Assembly (NCBI GenBank): GCA_902406105.1 | Contig: CABPCP010000086.1 | Coordinates: 1 to 10,858, forward strand | Direction of reading: 5' to 3' | DNA length: 10,858 nt | Source: an uncultured Mordavella sp. | GTDB taxonomy: Bacteria > Bacillota > Clostridia > Lachnospirales > Lachnospiraceae | In this document: in pieces, positions 1 to 6,901 of the stretch | How positions within the stretch are numbered: the first letter of the stretch is position 1 | How the letters are laid out: every line of letters starts with the position of its first letter | The notes under the pieces: generated by a model | The model's input: only the letters and a program-made list of their open reading frames with translations | Database searches by the model: none | What the model was told of the DNA's origin: nothing | Program-made: the position numbers and the translations under genes

Positions 1-54
1 ACGTGTATCCAGTAATTCGTCTCTGTAACCAACCTGACCATTTAAATAACTCAT
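1..54 (-). CDS. N-terminal fragment of an unidentified protein, runs off the left edge
   Basis: An ATG at 52-54 (minus strand) opens a frame with no stop to the window edge, giving MSYLNGQVGYRDELLDTR. It is preceded by a very good ribosome binding site, AGGAGAGG, with 8 bases between it and the ATG, which is the main reason to call it a gene. Only 18 residues are visible, so I do not recognise the family. It lies downstream of the terminator palindrome of the amidohydrolase unit on the same strand, so it is probably a separate transcription unit, although its position next to a purine/allantoin locus makes a related role possible. Confidence 0.6.
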   Translation of the reverse strand, partial: MSYLNGQVGYRDELLDTR

Positions 55-56
55 CG

Positions 57-125
57 TTAAATCCTCTCCTTCTGCCTATATTCTTTTTCTAAGGCTAAGT
101 GGTCATCCACTCTTTCTAACTTCAT
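57..125 (-). CDS. possible 22-codon leader ORF upstream of the left-edge gene
   Basis: On the minus strand an ATG at 123-125 opens a 22-codon frame beginning MKLERVDDHL and ending in a TAA at 57-59, two bases before the ATG of the left-edge gene. A weak Shine-Dalgarno-like AGGGTG lies 5 bases upstream. The composition is charged (K, E, R, D), as in a soluble peptide. The close stop/start spacing would allow translational coupling. There is no family match that I know of, and a random ORF of this size is quite possible. Confidence 0.25.
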   Translation of the reverse strand: MKLERVDDHLALEKEYRQKERI

Positions 126-159
126 TGTCACACCCTGTTTTCCCTTTTGCAATAGACAG

Positions 160-190
160 TATATACAAAAACTTTTCCGCCTTTTGTCAA
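160..190 (-). promoter_or_regulatory. candidate sigma-A promoter for the left-edge gene
   Basis: On the minus strand a perfect TTGACA (185-190) is followed by TATATA (160-165) with a 19-base spacer. The overlapping TGTATA (162-167) gives a 17-base spacer with a poorer -10. It sits just beyond the 206-255 terminator and ahead of the small ORF and the left-edge gene, which fits the start of a new transcription unit. Confidence 0.4.
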
Positions 191-205
191 TTAGGGACAG
201 GGCAT

Positions 206-255
206 TTTTAATTGGGGCCGGGGGATTTTTAAAAATCCCCCGGCCCCAATTAAAA
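206..255 (-). terminator. perfect 50-bp palindrome, probable intrinsic terminator of the amidohydrolase unit
   Basis: Bases 206-230 and 231-255 are exact reverse complements: two 25-base arms with no spacer. The core is GGGGCCGGGGGA, flanked by A/T runs. It begins one base beyond the TAA (257-259) of the amidohydrolase gene, so it is placed as that gene's terminator. The T-rich 3' side (TTTT/TTAATT) lies partly within the stem, so it could also act from the opposite strand. The absolute symmetry is unusual for a simple terminator, and a REP/MITE-like element used as a terminator is an alternative. Confidence 0.7.
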
Positions 256-256
256 C

Positions 257-1714
257 TTATCTCACCTTATAAGATGGTCTGAAGATCTCATTTTCCGGCA
301 AGTGCTGGTAATCTCTTTCCATATAACCGTATTTCATTTTTTCGTAATAGGTCTGTCCCTTAGCTTTCAGTTCTTCCAGATCGATTCCTTCCATCTTTCT
401 ATCCTTCATTACGGTGCGGCCGTTTATGATGGACATCTTGATATCCGGTCCATTTCCGCACATAAAGATTGTCCGGATCGGATCATCCACAGCTCCCATG
501 TGGAAGGCATCCAGATCCACAACGATCATGTCTGCCTTGGCGCCTTCGCACAGACGCCCCAGATCTGGTCTTCCCAACATCTTCGATCCTCCCAGAGTTA
601 CAGCGCGGTAAATGTCCGCATAAGTAGAGCCTTCTGCCGTTCCTTCCTGCATCCGTGAATACATACTGGCGGTACGGATCACACCAAAGAAATCCGGCGG
701 GAATGTATCTGTTCCGATCGCCACATTGATTCCTTCCTGACAATAACGCTTAAAGGTATTCAAATGCCGTCCGGTCCTTCCGATAATGATCGGGCAGTGG
801 ATGACTGTTGTGCCGTGCTTTGCAAGGATTGAAAGGTCGTCTCCCGGATCTTCTACCCATTTTGTGCCTTTCAGCATGAAGGCGTGAGGAATTCCCACAT
901 CCGCCCCAAGGAATCCGATACTTTCCAGATATTCGATCGGGGATTTTCCTGTTTTCGCCTTTATATAGTCATACTCAAACGGGCTCTGAGCAGCGTGGAG
1001 TTTCAACGGGACGCCAAGTTCCGTGGCGTATCTTCTGGTATTGATCAGATTTTCTTCCGTCTGCATCTCGATCCGTTCCGGTTTCAGACAGCCCCGGATC
1101 AGTCCATCGTAGGCTCCGTCATATTTCTTGACAAATTTGACCGCTCGTTCCAGTCCCTTCTCGCCTTCTCCTTCCTTGAAGCGCACCGTCAGATTTCCGT
1201 CCGGTTTGGTCACATTCAGACCACACTGATAACTAGGAGACATATATAACCGAAGCCCCATATTGCCCGCGTGCTCCACAGCCGCTTCCGCCTCTTCATA
1301 GGTCTCGGCCCAGCCTTTATAGAACACGGATGTAATGGGAAGAGCTGTCGTCACGCCATTCATGATCAGCTGCGCATAAGCAAACTTTGATTTAAACGCC
1401 TCTTCTTCAGGCGTCATACGGTCATGTGTTCCTTTTATAAAATATTCTTCTGAAGGCCAAAGACTATTCAAAACATAATCATAGGCCTCAAAATGCAGGA
1501 TATCATGATCAATATCGCCCAGTGCGTTCAGATCGATAAAGCCCGGCATAATAACCGCGTTGCCGGCATCTTCCGTCACATCTACTTCGCCGTCGTAGTT
1601 TTTTCCCACGTATATGATCTCATTTCCATCATATACCACTTCTCCGTCACGGATGATTTCATGATCTTCCCCATCAAATCCGATGACAAATCTTCCCTTC
1701 AGTTTCCTTTTCAT
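257..1714 (-). CDS. amidohydrolase-superfamily protein, cytosine deaminase/chlorohydrolase type, lacking the N-terminal HxH
   Basis: This is a 485-residue cytoplasmic protein with the layout of the cytosine-deaminase/atrazine-chlorohydrolase (TrzA/AtzA, SsnA-like) branch. It has a composite beta-sandwich start (residues 1-55), PGFID at 57-61, KLHAAQ around H240, GIPHAF around H277, HCP at 306-308, GTD ending at D336, and a C-terminal ADMIVVDLD (394-402). The usual PGFxxxHxH is replaced by PGFIDLNALGD, so both N-terminal metal histidines are absent while H240, H277 and D336 remain. The length is slightly above the family's typical 430-480. The start is supported by GAGGTGG about 7 bases upstream. 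It is the last gene of the allB-permease unit, 87 bases after the permease. The substrate is unknown. By context it may be a purine, pyrimidine or ureide, and I do not assign guanine deaminase. Confidence 0.8.
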   Translation of the reverse strand: MKRKLKGRFVIGFDGEDHEIIRDGEVVYDGNEIIYVGKNYDGEVDVTEDAGNAVIMPGFIDLNALGDIDHDILHFEAYDYVLNSLWPSEEYFIKGTHDRMTPEEEAFKSKFAYAQLIMNGVTTALPITSVFYKGWAETYEEAEAAVEHAGNMGLRLYMSPSYQCGLNVTKPDGNLTVRFKEGEGEKGLERAVKFVKKYDGAYDGLIRGCLKPERIEMQTEENLINTRRYATELGVPLKLHAAQSPFEYDYIKAKTGKSPIEYLESIGFLGADVGIPHAFMLKGTKWVEDPGDDLSILAKHGTTVIHCPIIIGRTGRHLNTFKRYCQEGINVAIGTDTFPPDFFGVIRTASMYSRMQEGTAEGSTYADIYRAVTLGGSKMLGRPDLGRLCEGAKADMIVVDLDAFHMGAVDDPIRTIFMCGNGPDIKMSIINGRTVMKDRKMEGIDLEELKAKGQTYYEKMKYGYMERDYQHLPENEIFRPSYKVR

Positions 1715-1750
1715 TTCCAGTCCACCTCATTTCTTGACTTGATATAAATC

Positions 1751-1781
1751 AGGGAGAGGGAGCAAACACTCCTCTCTCCCT
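1751..1781 (-). terminator. strong intercistronic hairpin between permease and amidohydrolase genes
   Basis: Bases 1751-1762 pair with 1769-1781 as a 12-bp stem with one bulged base (1773) and a six-base loop. On the minus strand the hairpin is followed by GATTTATATC rather than a T run, so it is a poor terminator. It may instead be an attenuator or an mRNA-stability/processing element that lowers expression of the distal amidohydrolase. A smaller 5-bp hairpin (1787-1799) sits directly after the permease stop codon. Confidence 0.45.
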
Positions 1782-1801
1782 TATGTTTTGCGAAGCAAAT
1801 T

Positions 1802-3166
1802 TTATTTCTTTTCAAGAGTTGTTCCAATCCTAAATGGCGCCGAGCTCTTCATGTACTTCATACAGAAGTAGAAGATCAGTCCTGTCGGGATCGTTGCGGT
1901 AAAGAAAGAAATATCTACGTTGATCAGGCCGATCACAACGCCTACACACATCGCGATGATCGCCGCCCAGTTTACGCCCGCGTGATTTCCTTTTACGTTA
2001 TACAGATCATCCAGCGCCGCCTTCTCATATTTTCTCTTATGCAGAATAAAGAAGTCTGTGATCAGGATTGCGAAAATCGGTCCAAAGAACGCGGTATAAA
2101 TCTTTGTGAACAGCGCGAGTCCCGCTGCAGAACTGTCATCGGTCAGGATCCACGGACAAGTACATACTGCCAGGATACCGATCAGGATAACAGCCGTTCT
2201 GTGTTTCATCTTAAACGCATCCATGAATGCGTATGCCGGCGGGATTACGTTGCTTGCAAGGTTAGTCGTTAACTGAGCGAAAATGATGAAGGCCAGCGTA
2301 ACAACCATGACTACTTTGTTGTCAACCATCTGCGCGAACGCGTTGATCGGGTTTGCGACTCCTGTCGCTGTAGAAGCCATAGCGCCAATGATACCGAGCA
2401 GAACGGTCGCCGGAACCATAGCCAGGAAGTAAGAAAATCCACGTTTCATTGTAGACATTCCATCTTTCATCTCACGAGAGTAATCTCCTGCGTTCAGCAT
2501 AACCGGTGTGCTGTTTCCAAAGAAAGCGATGATCGCCGCGATAAACGGCATACCCCAGGTTCCTGATTTGCTCATCAGATTCTGGCTTACCACATCACCA
2601 TACTCTGTGACGCACAGATACAGCAGATACAGCATAGCGATAGAGATAACAACACCTCCAATGTTGCCAACCCACTTGGCGCCCTGGAATCCTTTGATGG
2701 AAAGCAGGATCTGGATGATCTGGAACACAATGAACCATAACCAGATATTATCGAACCCAAATAACGCCATTGAAATATTGTTGATCGCCGCGCCGCCCAG
2801 CCAGGTCTGGTATCCATACCATACGATAGCCGGAACGCCCCGGATCAAACTGGGAACAATGTTGCCTTTGGTACCAAAGGCGCTTCTAAGCTGTACCGCG
2901 TAAGGCGCTCCTGTCTTATAACTAAACTGGTCGTTGAGCGCAATACCTACGACCAAGATCAAAGTTCCGATGGTCACCGCCAGGAATAACTGTGTCAGAT
3001 TCAGTCCAGCTTCCAGCTGCGCCGACCCCTGGGCCAGCGTACCGATAGAGATACATCCTCCCAGCCAGAGCATTGTATTGGAGCCCCAGCTCATGATTCG
3101 TTTATCTTTGGAAATCGGTTCCAGGGAAGCGCCTTCCTGTTTTGTTTCGTTCTTTACATCACTCAT
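1802..3166 (-). CDS. NCS1-family permease (cytosine/purine/uracil/allantoin type)
   Basis: This is a 454-residue, strongly hydrophobic protein consistent with the 12-helix LeuT-fold NCS1 symporters (PucI/YbbW/Mhp1 relatives). Family hallmarks are visible: WGSN (27-30) before the first helix; R109-G-V-P then the W116YGYQTW122 helix, which matches the Mhp1 helix carrying a substrate-stacking Trp and Gln; the LNAGDYSR stretch (224-231); TTNLASN (300-306) followed by PPAY; and the late FFGPIFAILITDFF (360-373) with a downstream DDLY (386-389). The length is normal. GAAGGAG with a 7-base spacer fixes the start. It follows allB after 37 bases in the same direction, so allantoin is the most likely substrate. 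Family members also carry cytosine, uracil, hydantoins or purines, and sequence alone does not decide. No signal peptide is expected. Confidence 0.9.
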   Translation of the reverse strand: MSDVKNETKQEGASLEPISKDKRIMSWGSNTMLWLGGCISIGTLAQGSAQLEAGLNLTQLFLAVTIGTLILVVGIALNDQFSYKTGAPYAVQLRSAFGTKGNIVPSLIRGVPAIVWYGYQTWLGGAAINNISMALFGFDNIWLWFIVFQIIQILLSIKGFQGAKWVGNIGGVVISIAMLYLLYLCVTEYGDVVSQNLMSKSGTWGMPFIAAIIAFFGNSTPVMLNAGDYSREMKDGMSTMKRGFSYFLAMVPATVLLGIIGAMASTATGVANPINAFAQMVDNKVVMVVTLAFIIFAQLTTNLASNVIPPAYAFMDAFKMKHRTAVILIGILAVCTCPWILTDDSSAAGLALFTKIYTAFFGPIFAILITDFFILHKRKYEKAALDDLYNVKGNHAGVNWAAIIAMCVGVVIGLINVDISFFTATIPTGLIFYFCMKYMKSSAPFRIGTTLEKK

Positions 3167-3203
3167 ATCTTTACTCCTTCCTTAATATCCTGTTGTGCCG
3201 CCT

Positions 3204-4607
3204 CTATTTTACAGGGGTGATATATTCGCCGTATCCAATGGCCTCTTCTTTATACATGCCATCCTCCGCGACCACTTTCCCACGGATAATAGTGCATGTA
3301 GGCGCCCCTTTTCCTTCCAAACCGTCAAAGCAGGACACATGTCCTTTCGTCAGAAGCTTTGTCTGATCACATTTCCATTCTTTCTCTGGATCTACGATCA
3401 CGATATCTCCGTCAAAGCCAAGTTCAAACGCCCCCTTACGTCCATACAGGCCGAAGATCTTCGCCGGATTGTAATCCATTACCTTCGCGATCAGGCTTGG
3501 GCTTAATCCCTTCTTGTGAACTACCATGTCAAACATCATCGGCAGGAAGAACTGGATAGAATTTAACCCGCCCCACGCATGCCAGATATCCTTCGTCGCG
3601 TTGTCTTTCTCTTCATCTGCCGCCGGTGAATGGTCGCTTCCAACGCAGGAAAGCGTTCCGTCCAGCACATAATCCCAGAGCTTCTCCATGGCTTCTTTGT
3701 CACGCATCGGAGGCGTACATTTGGCCGGAGCCCCTTTTTCAAATACAAAATCTTCTGTAAATCCAAGATAGTGCGGGCAGGTCTCCGCCGTGATCGGAAG
3801 GCCCTCATGAATCGCGTCTTTGACTACCTGGGCAACCATCGGATGGCTGACATGGCAGATGTGTACACGGCCGCCGGTGGCTCTTGCCATATCGATCACA
3901 TTCTTTGTCGCCACATATTCCGTCCATACATCATGGGAATCCAAGAAGTCACGGATTTTCTCCTCATTGCTTCTTCCTTCTTTTGCTTTTGCTTCTTTCT
4001 CTCTCTCAAGCACCTGGCCGTATTCCTCGCAGTGGAATCCGCACAGAGCGTTGTAAGGCTTTAAAATCTCCAGAGCCTTGCGGACATTTCCAAGGTTGAC
4101 GGTTGGAAACAGATCTCCGTTTGGACAGGTAAAGCCTTTAAACGCGGCCACGCCGCAGTTATGAAGATCTACCAGATCCTTCATATTATTTTTCACGGAA
4201 TCCGGCTGGTCGTCATAGTCGCCTACCAAGCCGCCCCACAGCGCGTAATCTACCGCGGAATGTTTGCTGATCTTGCCCATCTTCAGATCAAAAATCTCTT
4301 TGTTCATCAAAGATGGATCATTATTCAGCGGCATATCGATCAGGCAGGTACATCCTGCCGCCACCGCCGCGCGGGAACCAGTCTCGAAATCCTCCCGGTA
4401 CTCAAAGCCAGGCTCGTTCAGATGGGCATGGCAGTCCACGATTCCCGGAAATACATAATTTCCCTTCGCGTCGATGGTCTCTTTTGCTTCCAGCTCAGTT
4501 CCCGGCGCCGCAAAAGCCGCATATTTGCCATCGGTAATAGCAATATCCGCCTCATAAATACGGTCGGGAGTTACAAGCTTTCCATTTCGAATCACCAAAT
4601 CATACAT
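3204..4607 (-). CDS. allB: allantoinase (cyclic amidohydrolase), allantoin to allantoate
   Basis: This is a cytoplasmic metal-dependent hydrolase that opens the hydantoin ring of allantoin. Counting from the upstream ATG at 4619 (471 residues), it shows VDCHAHLNEPG (H64, H66), the carbamylated-lysine site AAFKGF (K161), GFHCEE (H196), HICHVSHP (H256 as ligand), TCPHYL (280-285) and GSDHSP (D329). The downstream HAWGGL (347-352) and MDYNPAKIFGL (381-391) match E. coli AllB-type allantoinase better than dihydroorotase or dihydropyrimidinase. I prefer the internal ATG at 4605-4607 (467 residues, beginning MYDLVIRNG). The upstream ATG at 4617-4619 has AAAGGAGG only one base before it, too close for initiation, while the protein family begins at the M-Y-D-L position. 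It is the first gene of its unit and is divergent from the AllH-type gene. A related hydantoinase activity is the main alternative. Confidence 0.85.
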   Translation of the reverse strand: MYDLVIRNGKLVTPDRIYEADIAITDGKYAAFAAPGTELEAKETIDAKGNYVFPGIVDCHAHLNEPGFEYREDFETGSRAAVAAGCTCLIDMPLNNDPSLMNKEIFDLKMGKISKHSAVDYALWGGLVGDYDDQPDSVKNNMKDLVDLHNCGVAAFKGFTCPNGDLFPTVNLGNVRKALEILKPYNALCGFHCEEYGQVLEREKEAKAKEGRSNEEKIRDFLDSHDVWTEYVATKNVIDMARATGGRVHICHVSHPMVAQVVKDAIHEGLPITAETCPHYLGFTEDFVFEKGAPAKCTPPMRDKEAMEKLWDYVLDGTLSCVGSDHSPAADEEKDNATKDIWHAWGGLNSIQFFLPMMFDMVVHKKGLSPSLIAKVMDYNPAKIFGLYGRKGAFELGFDGDIVIVDPEKEWKCDQTKLLTKGHVSCFDGLEGKGAPTCTIIRGKVVAEDGMYKEEAIGYGEYITPVK

Positions 4608-4692
4608 AGCTTCCTTCATTCCTCCTTTACTGCGGATTCCCTTTTTTCTTAGGATTCCGCCCTCTGGTCAACCTGTTTTTAAAGTTTCTTTT

Positions 4693-4721
4693 ATTCTACT
4701 CTATAGAAGAGCAAAATACAA
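4693..4721 (-). promoter_or_regulatory. candidate promoter for the allB-permease-amidohydrolase unit
   Basis: On the minus strand TTGTAT (4716-4721) and TAGAAT (4693-4698) are separated by exactly 17 bases. The -10 matches the consensus at 5 of 6 positions and the -35 at 3 of 6, which suggests a regulated promoter that may need an activator. The predicted transcript start (about 4686) leaves a leader of roughly 70-80 bases before allB. Confidence 0.45.
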
Positions 4722-4819
4722 TACCTGTGACTCTAAAATACAACTCTTACTTTTTAGTAGTTTTTCACAGTTTTTTCTCCCACATTCCGATTTTATCGTA
4801 TGTATCCAGCATCTTTTAC

Positions 4820-4842
4820 AACAAAAAACTGCTCATTTTGTT
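4820..4842. promoter_or_regulatory. 7-bp dyad with 9-base spacer in the divergent allB/allH region
   Basis: AACAAAA (4820-4826) and TTTTGTT (4836-4842) are perfect inverted arms separated by 9 bases, about midway between the two divergent promoters. It is a plausible binding site for a dimeric regulator of both directions. It is AT-only apart from one C/G pair, so chance is a real possibility. The rest of 4722-4860 is AT-rich and shows no gene. Confidence 0.3.
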
Positions 4843-4863
4843 TAAAATTAGATATGCTTTTTC

Positions 4864-4897
4864 CTGAAATTTAAAAACCAGTTTTCCGCAATTTCAG
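4864..4897. promoter_or_regulatory. candidate operator just upstream of the AllH-type gene promoter
   Basis: CTGAAATT (4864-4871) and AATTTCAG (4890-4897) are perfect 8-base inverted arms with an 18-base spacer. Almost concentric with them is a second dyad, AAAAC (4874-4878)/GTTTT (4881-4885). The pair ends two bases before the proposed -35 hexamer at 4900-4905, a usual place for an activator or repressor. No regulator gene is in the window, so the protein that would bind is unknown. Confidence 0.35.
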
Positions 4898-4899
4898 AT

Positions 4900-4928
4900 T
4901 TGCGCGGACCTTGTATTTTTGATATCAT
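4900..4928 (+). promoter_or_regulatory. candidate promoter for the AllH-type gene
   Basis: TTGCGC (4900-4905) and TATCAT (4923-4928) are spaced by 17 bases. The -10 matches the sigma-A consensus at 5 of 6 positions and the -35 at 3 of 6. The expected start is near 4935, giving a leader of about 30 bases that contains the AAGGAG ribosome binding site. Confidence 0.45.
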
Positions 4929-4966
4929 GATTAAAATGTAAATTCCACAAAAAGGAGATAGAGTCT

Positions 4967-5884
4967 ATGGGCCGTCCAATTACTTTTCTGTCTGACTACT
5001 GTTTACATATTTTGCGAAACGCTTCCCTTGGAGCGGTGCATTCTGTATACCGCAAAACTGTCAACCTGTCTGTCGGCGGGTCTCTTCTGGCGCTGCAGGC
5101 AAAGAACTCTCCTATATCTCCCATTAGTTTGATCACCGATCTGCCCCTGGGTATCTCAGACGTCATCTCCTGCCGCCCTGGGCAAAAGGTTTTTATTTCT
5201 CCAAATACTCTGACACTGATGTCGGATCAGCCGTCTGGAGAAGACACCGTTTCCTTTGATTTCGGCCAGAGCCGTCATGAGGATCTGCGCCTCTCTCAAA
5301 GTCTCTCCGGCCCCCAAGTTTCCCTTTTGTCCCAGAACATCCGGGCCGCCATCCATCTTTCGGCTTCCGGCGGATTTCAGCCCTTATTCCAAACTTTTCA
5401 GGAATCGGATCATCTCTTTTCCCGCCAAGAAGATCCTGTACTCCAGCTTGCCGCGCGCAGGCTTAAAGCAGCCTCTGCTTATATCCTAAGCTCTGCCTGG
5501 CTGGATGCCGCTCTTGAACTGCGCGGTCTGATCGGTCTTGGCATTGGCCTGACCCCAAGCGGAGATGATTTCCTCTGCGGCTTCTTGGCCGGACTGATCC
5601 TGAGCGGCCTAAAAGATCACCCTCTGGCTCATGCTCTTCGGGAAGAAATCTATTTTCATTTGAAAGATACCAACGATATCAGCGCCGCTTTCTTGGCCTG
5701 CGCCTTAGAAGGCCAATTCTCTCTGCCTGTCAAAGAGCTGGCCGGCCTTCCTTCTCCTGGTCACATTCTAGAAACTTTTGGCAGCATCGGCCACTCCTCT
5801 GGTTTCGATACATTATGCGGGATATTTAACGCATTTTACACAAAGGGACTCATCCGGACGATCTCTCCCTCATCCCCCGAATAA
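4967..5884 (+). CDS. allH: DUF2877/AllH-family protein, putative oxamate carbamoyltransferase subunit
   Basis: This is a 305-residue cytoplasmic protein. Its strongest signature is RGLIGLGIGLTPSGDDF (186-202), followed by a small-residue helix CGFLAGL (204-210), TNDISAAFL (235-243) and a C-terminal GHSSGFD (275-281). Together these are diagnostic of the DUF2877 family. DUF2877 members include AllH of the AllFGH oxamate carbamoyltransferase, which converts oxalurate and phosphate into oxamate and carbamoyl phosphate in anaerobic allantoin use (known for the family; the role here is inferred). AAGGAG lies 9 bases before the ATG. It is the only plus-strand gene in the locus, divergent from allB and convergent with etfA, with 21 bases between their stop codons. 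No FdrA/AllF or AllG partner is in the window. The protein is richer in Leu and Ser and poorer in Lys than its neighbours. Confidence 0.75.
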   Translation: MGRPITFLSDYCLHILRNASLGAVHSVYRKTVNLSVGGSLLALQAKNSPISPISLITDLPLGISDVISCRPGQKVFISPNTLTLMSDQPSGEDTVSFDFGQSRHEDLRLSQSLSGPQVSLLSQNIRAAIHLSASGGFQPLFQTFQESDHLFSRQEDPVLQLAARRLKAASAYILSSAWLDAALELRGLIGLGIGLTPSGDDFLCGFLAGLILSGLKDHPLAHALREEIYFHLKDTNDISAAFLACALEGQFSLPVKELAGLPSPGHILETFGSIGHSSGFDTLCGIFNAFYTKGLIRTISPSSPE

Positions 5885-5905
5885 GTCCCCTCTCATACAA
5901 CCGTT

Positions 5906-6901
5906 TTATCTGCTCTGCTCCGCCTCCAGATAATTCTGGAGCACCTCATGAATATCGCCTACCAGGCCATAATCCGCAATATTGAAGATCGGCGCGTTCT
6001 CATCAATATTTACCGCGATCATCAATTTTGTATCCTTAATCCCCTCCGTATGCTGGATCGCTCCAGAGGCGCCCAGGGAGATGCACACCCTAGGCCTAAT
6101 GGTAAACCCAGTCTGACCGATCTGATGGTCAAAAGGAATCAGACCAGAATCCGCCAGCGGTCTTGTGCCTCCGATGGCAGCTCCCAGTTTCTGGGCAAAT
6201 TTCTCCATCAGTTCAAAATTCCCGTCTTCCAGAACACCTCTTCCTCCGGCGATCACGATCTCCGCCGACATGATACTGTCTGCGTTTGTGCCTGATTCTG
6301 TGATCTCAACAACCTCCAGTCCGGATTCTCCCAAATGGATATCTGATAGCTCCACGACCTTTGTCTCTCTATCCGACTGGGGCTGTGCCGGCTGATAAAC
6401 GCCTGGACGCACCGTCATCATCTGCGGATAAACACCCTCTTTTGTCACGATCGTAACAAAAATATTGTCTCCGTATGAAGGCTTGTTCTGCCTTACGAAA
6501 TAGGTCCCATCTTCTCTTGTCCCCACCAGAAGCTCTGTGCAGTCCGCGGTCAGTCCACATTCCAGTTTGGCCGCCACACGGGAAAAAATAGAGCGTCCCA
6601 CCGGCGTTGCCGGTATCAGCACGCTGGCCGGCTGAATCTGACGCAGCGCTTCCGCAACCGCCTGACTTACGGCATCATCCTGCATAAGACAGTTTCTTCC
6701 AGTCTTCAAAACATAGATCTCATCTACGCCAAGCGCCTGGATCTCTTCCGTCAGGCCTCCTTCATCCTCAGTCACAAGAAGGGCCTGGATCTTTTCTCCT
6801 GTCGTCTCTTTTATCTTCTCCGCCGCCGAAACCAATTCGGCAAAGACCGGTTCAAGCTTGCCGTTCCAGGTTTCTGCGTAAATACAAATTCCATTTGCCA
6901 T
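5906..6901 (-). CDS. etfA: electron transfer flavoprotein alpha subunit
   Basis: This is a 331-residue soluble protein of normal ETF-alpha length. The N-terminal half is the Rossmann-like ETF domain. The C-terminal half is the FAD-binding domain, with AGGRG (218-222), GGTRPLADSG (244-253, with the conserved Arg at 247), QIGQTG (260-265), the SLGASGAIQH loop (275-284), AVNIDENAPIF (296-306) and DYGLVGD (310-316). Together with EtfB it takes electrons from a dehydrogenase flavin and passes them on. Its ATG overlaps the etfB stop by one base (TAATG), implying translational coupling, and an AAGGAA site precedes it. It is the last gene of the allC-DAO-etfBA unit. A 7-bp hairpin (5924-5941) lies in its last codons, but I see no clear terminator after the stop. 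Confidence 0.93.
   Translation of the reverse strand: MANGICIYAETWNGKLEPVFAELVSAAEKIKETTGEKIQALLVTEDEGGLTEEIQALGVDEIYVLKTGRNCLMQDDAVSQAVAEALRQIQPASVLIPATPVGRSIFSRVAAKLECGLTADCTELLVGTREDGTYFVRQNKPSYGDNIFVTIVTKEGVYPQMMTVRPGVYQPAQPQSDRETKVVELSDIHLGESGLEVVEITESGTNADSIMSAEIVIAGGRGVLEDGNFELMEKFAQKLGAAIGGTRPLADSGLIPFDHQIGQTGFTIRPRVCISLGASGAIQHTEGIKDTKLMIAVNIDENAPIFNIADYGLVGDIHEVLQNYLEAEQSR

Noticed and set aside
257..1714. Assignment of the amidohydrolase as SsnA or guanine deaminase
   Set aside because: The N-terminal HxH is missing and no substrate-specific motif was recognised, so only the superfamily is supported.
3204..4607. Dihydroorotase or dihydropyrimidinase identity for the allB product
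   Set aside because: The HAWGGL segment after SDHSP, the FKGF lysine context and the permease/AllC/AllH neighbourhood fit allantoinase better, though a hydantoinase activity cannot be fully excluded.
4161..4652. 163-codon open frame on the plus strand
   Set aside because: It lies antisense within the well-supported allantoinase gene, has no ribosome binding site, and its protein shows no domain. It is a shadow of the real gene.
5924..5941. Terminator in the 3' end of etfA
   Set aside because: CTCCAGA/TCTGGAG forms a 7-bp stem, but it is inside the coding region and no T run follows on either strand.
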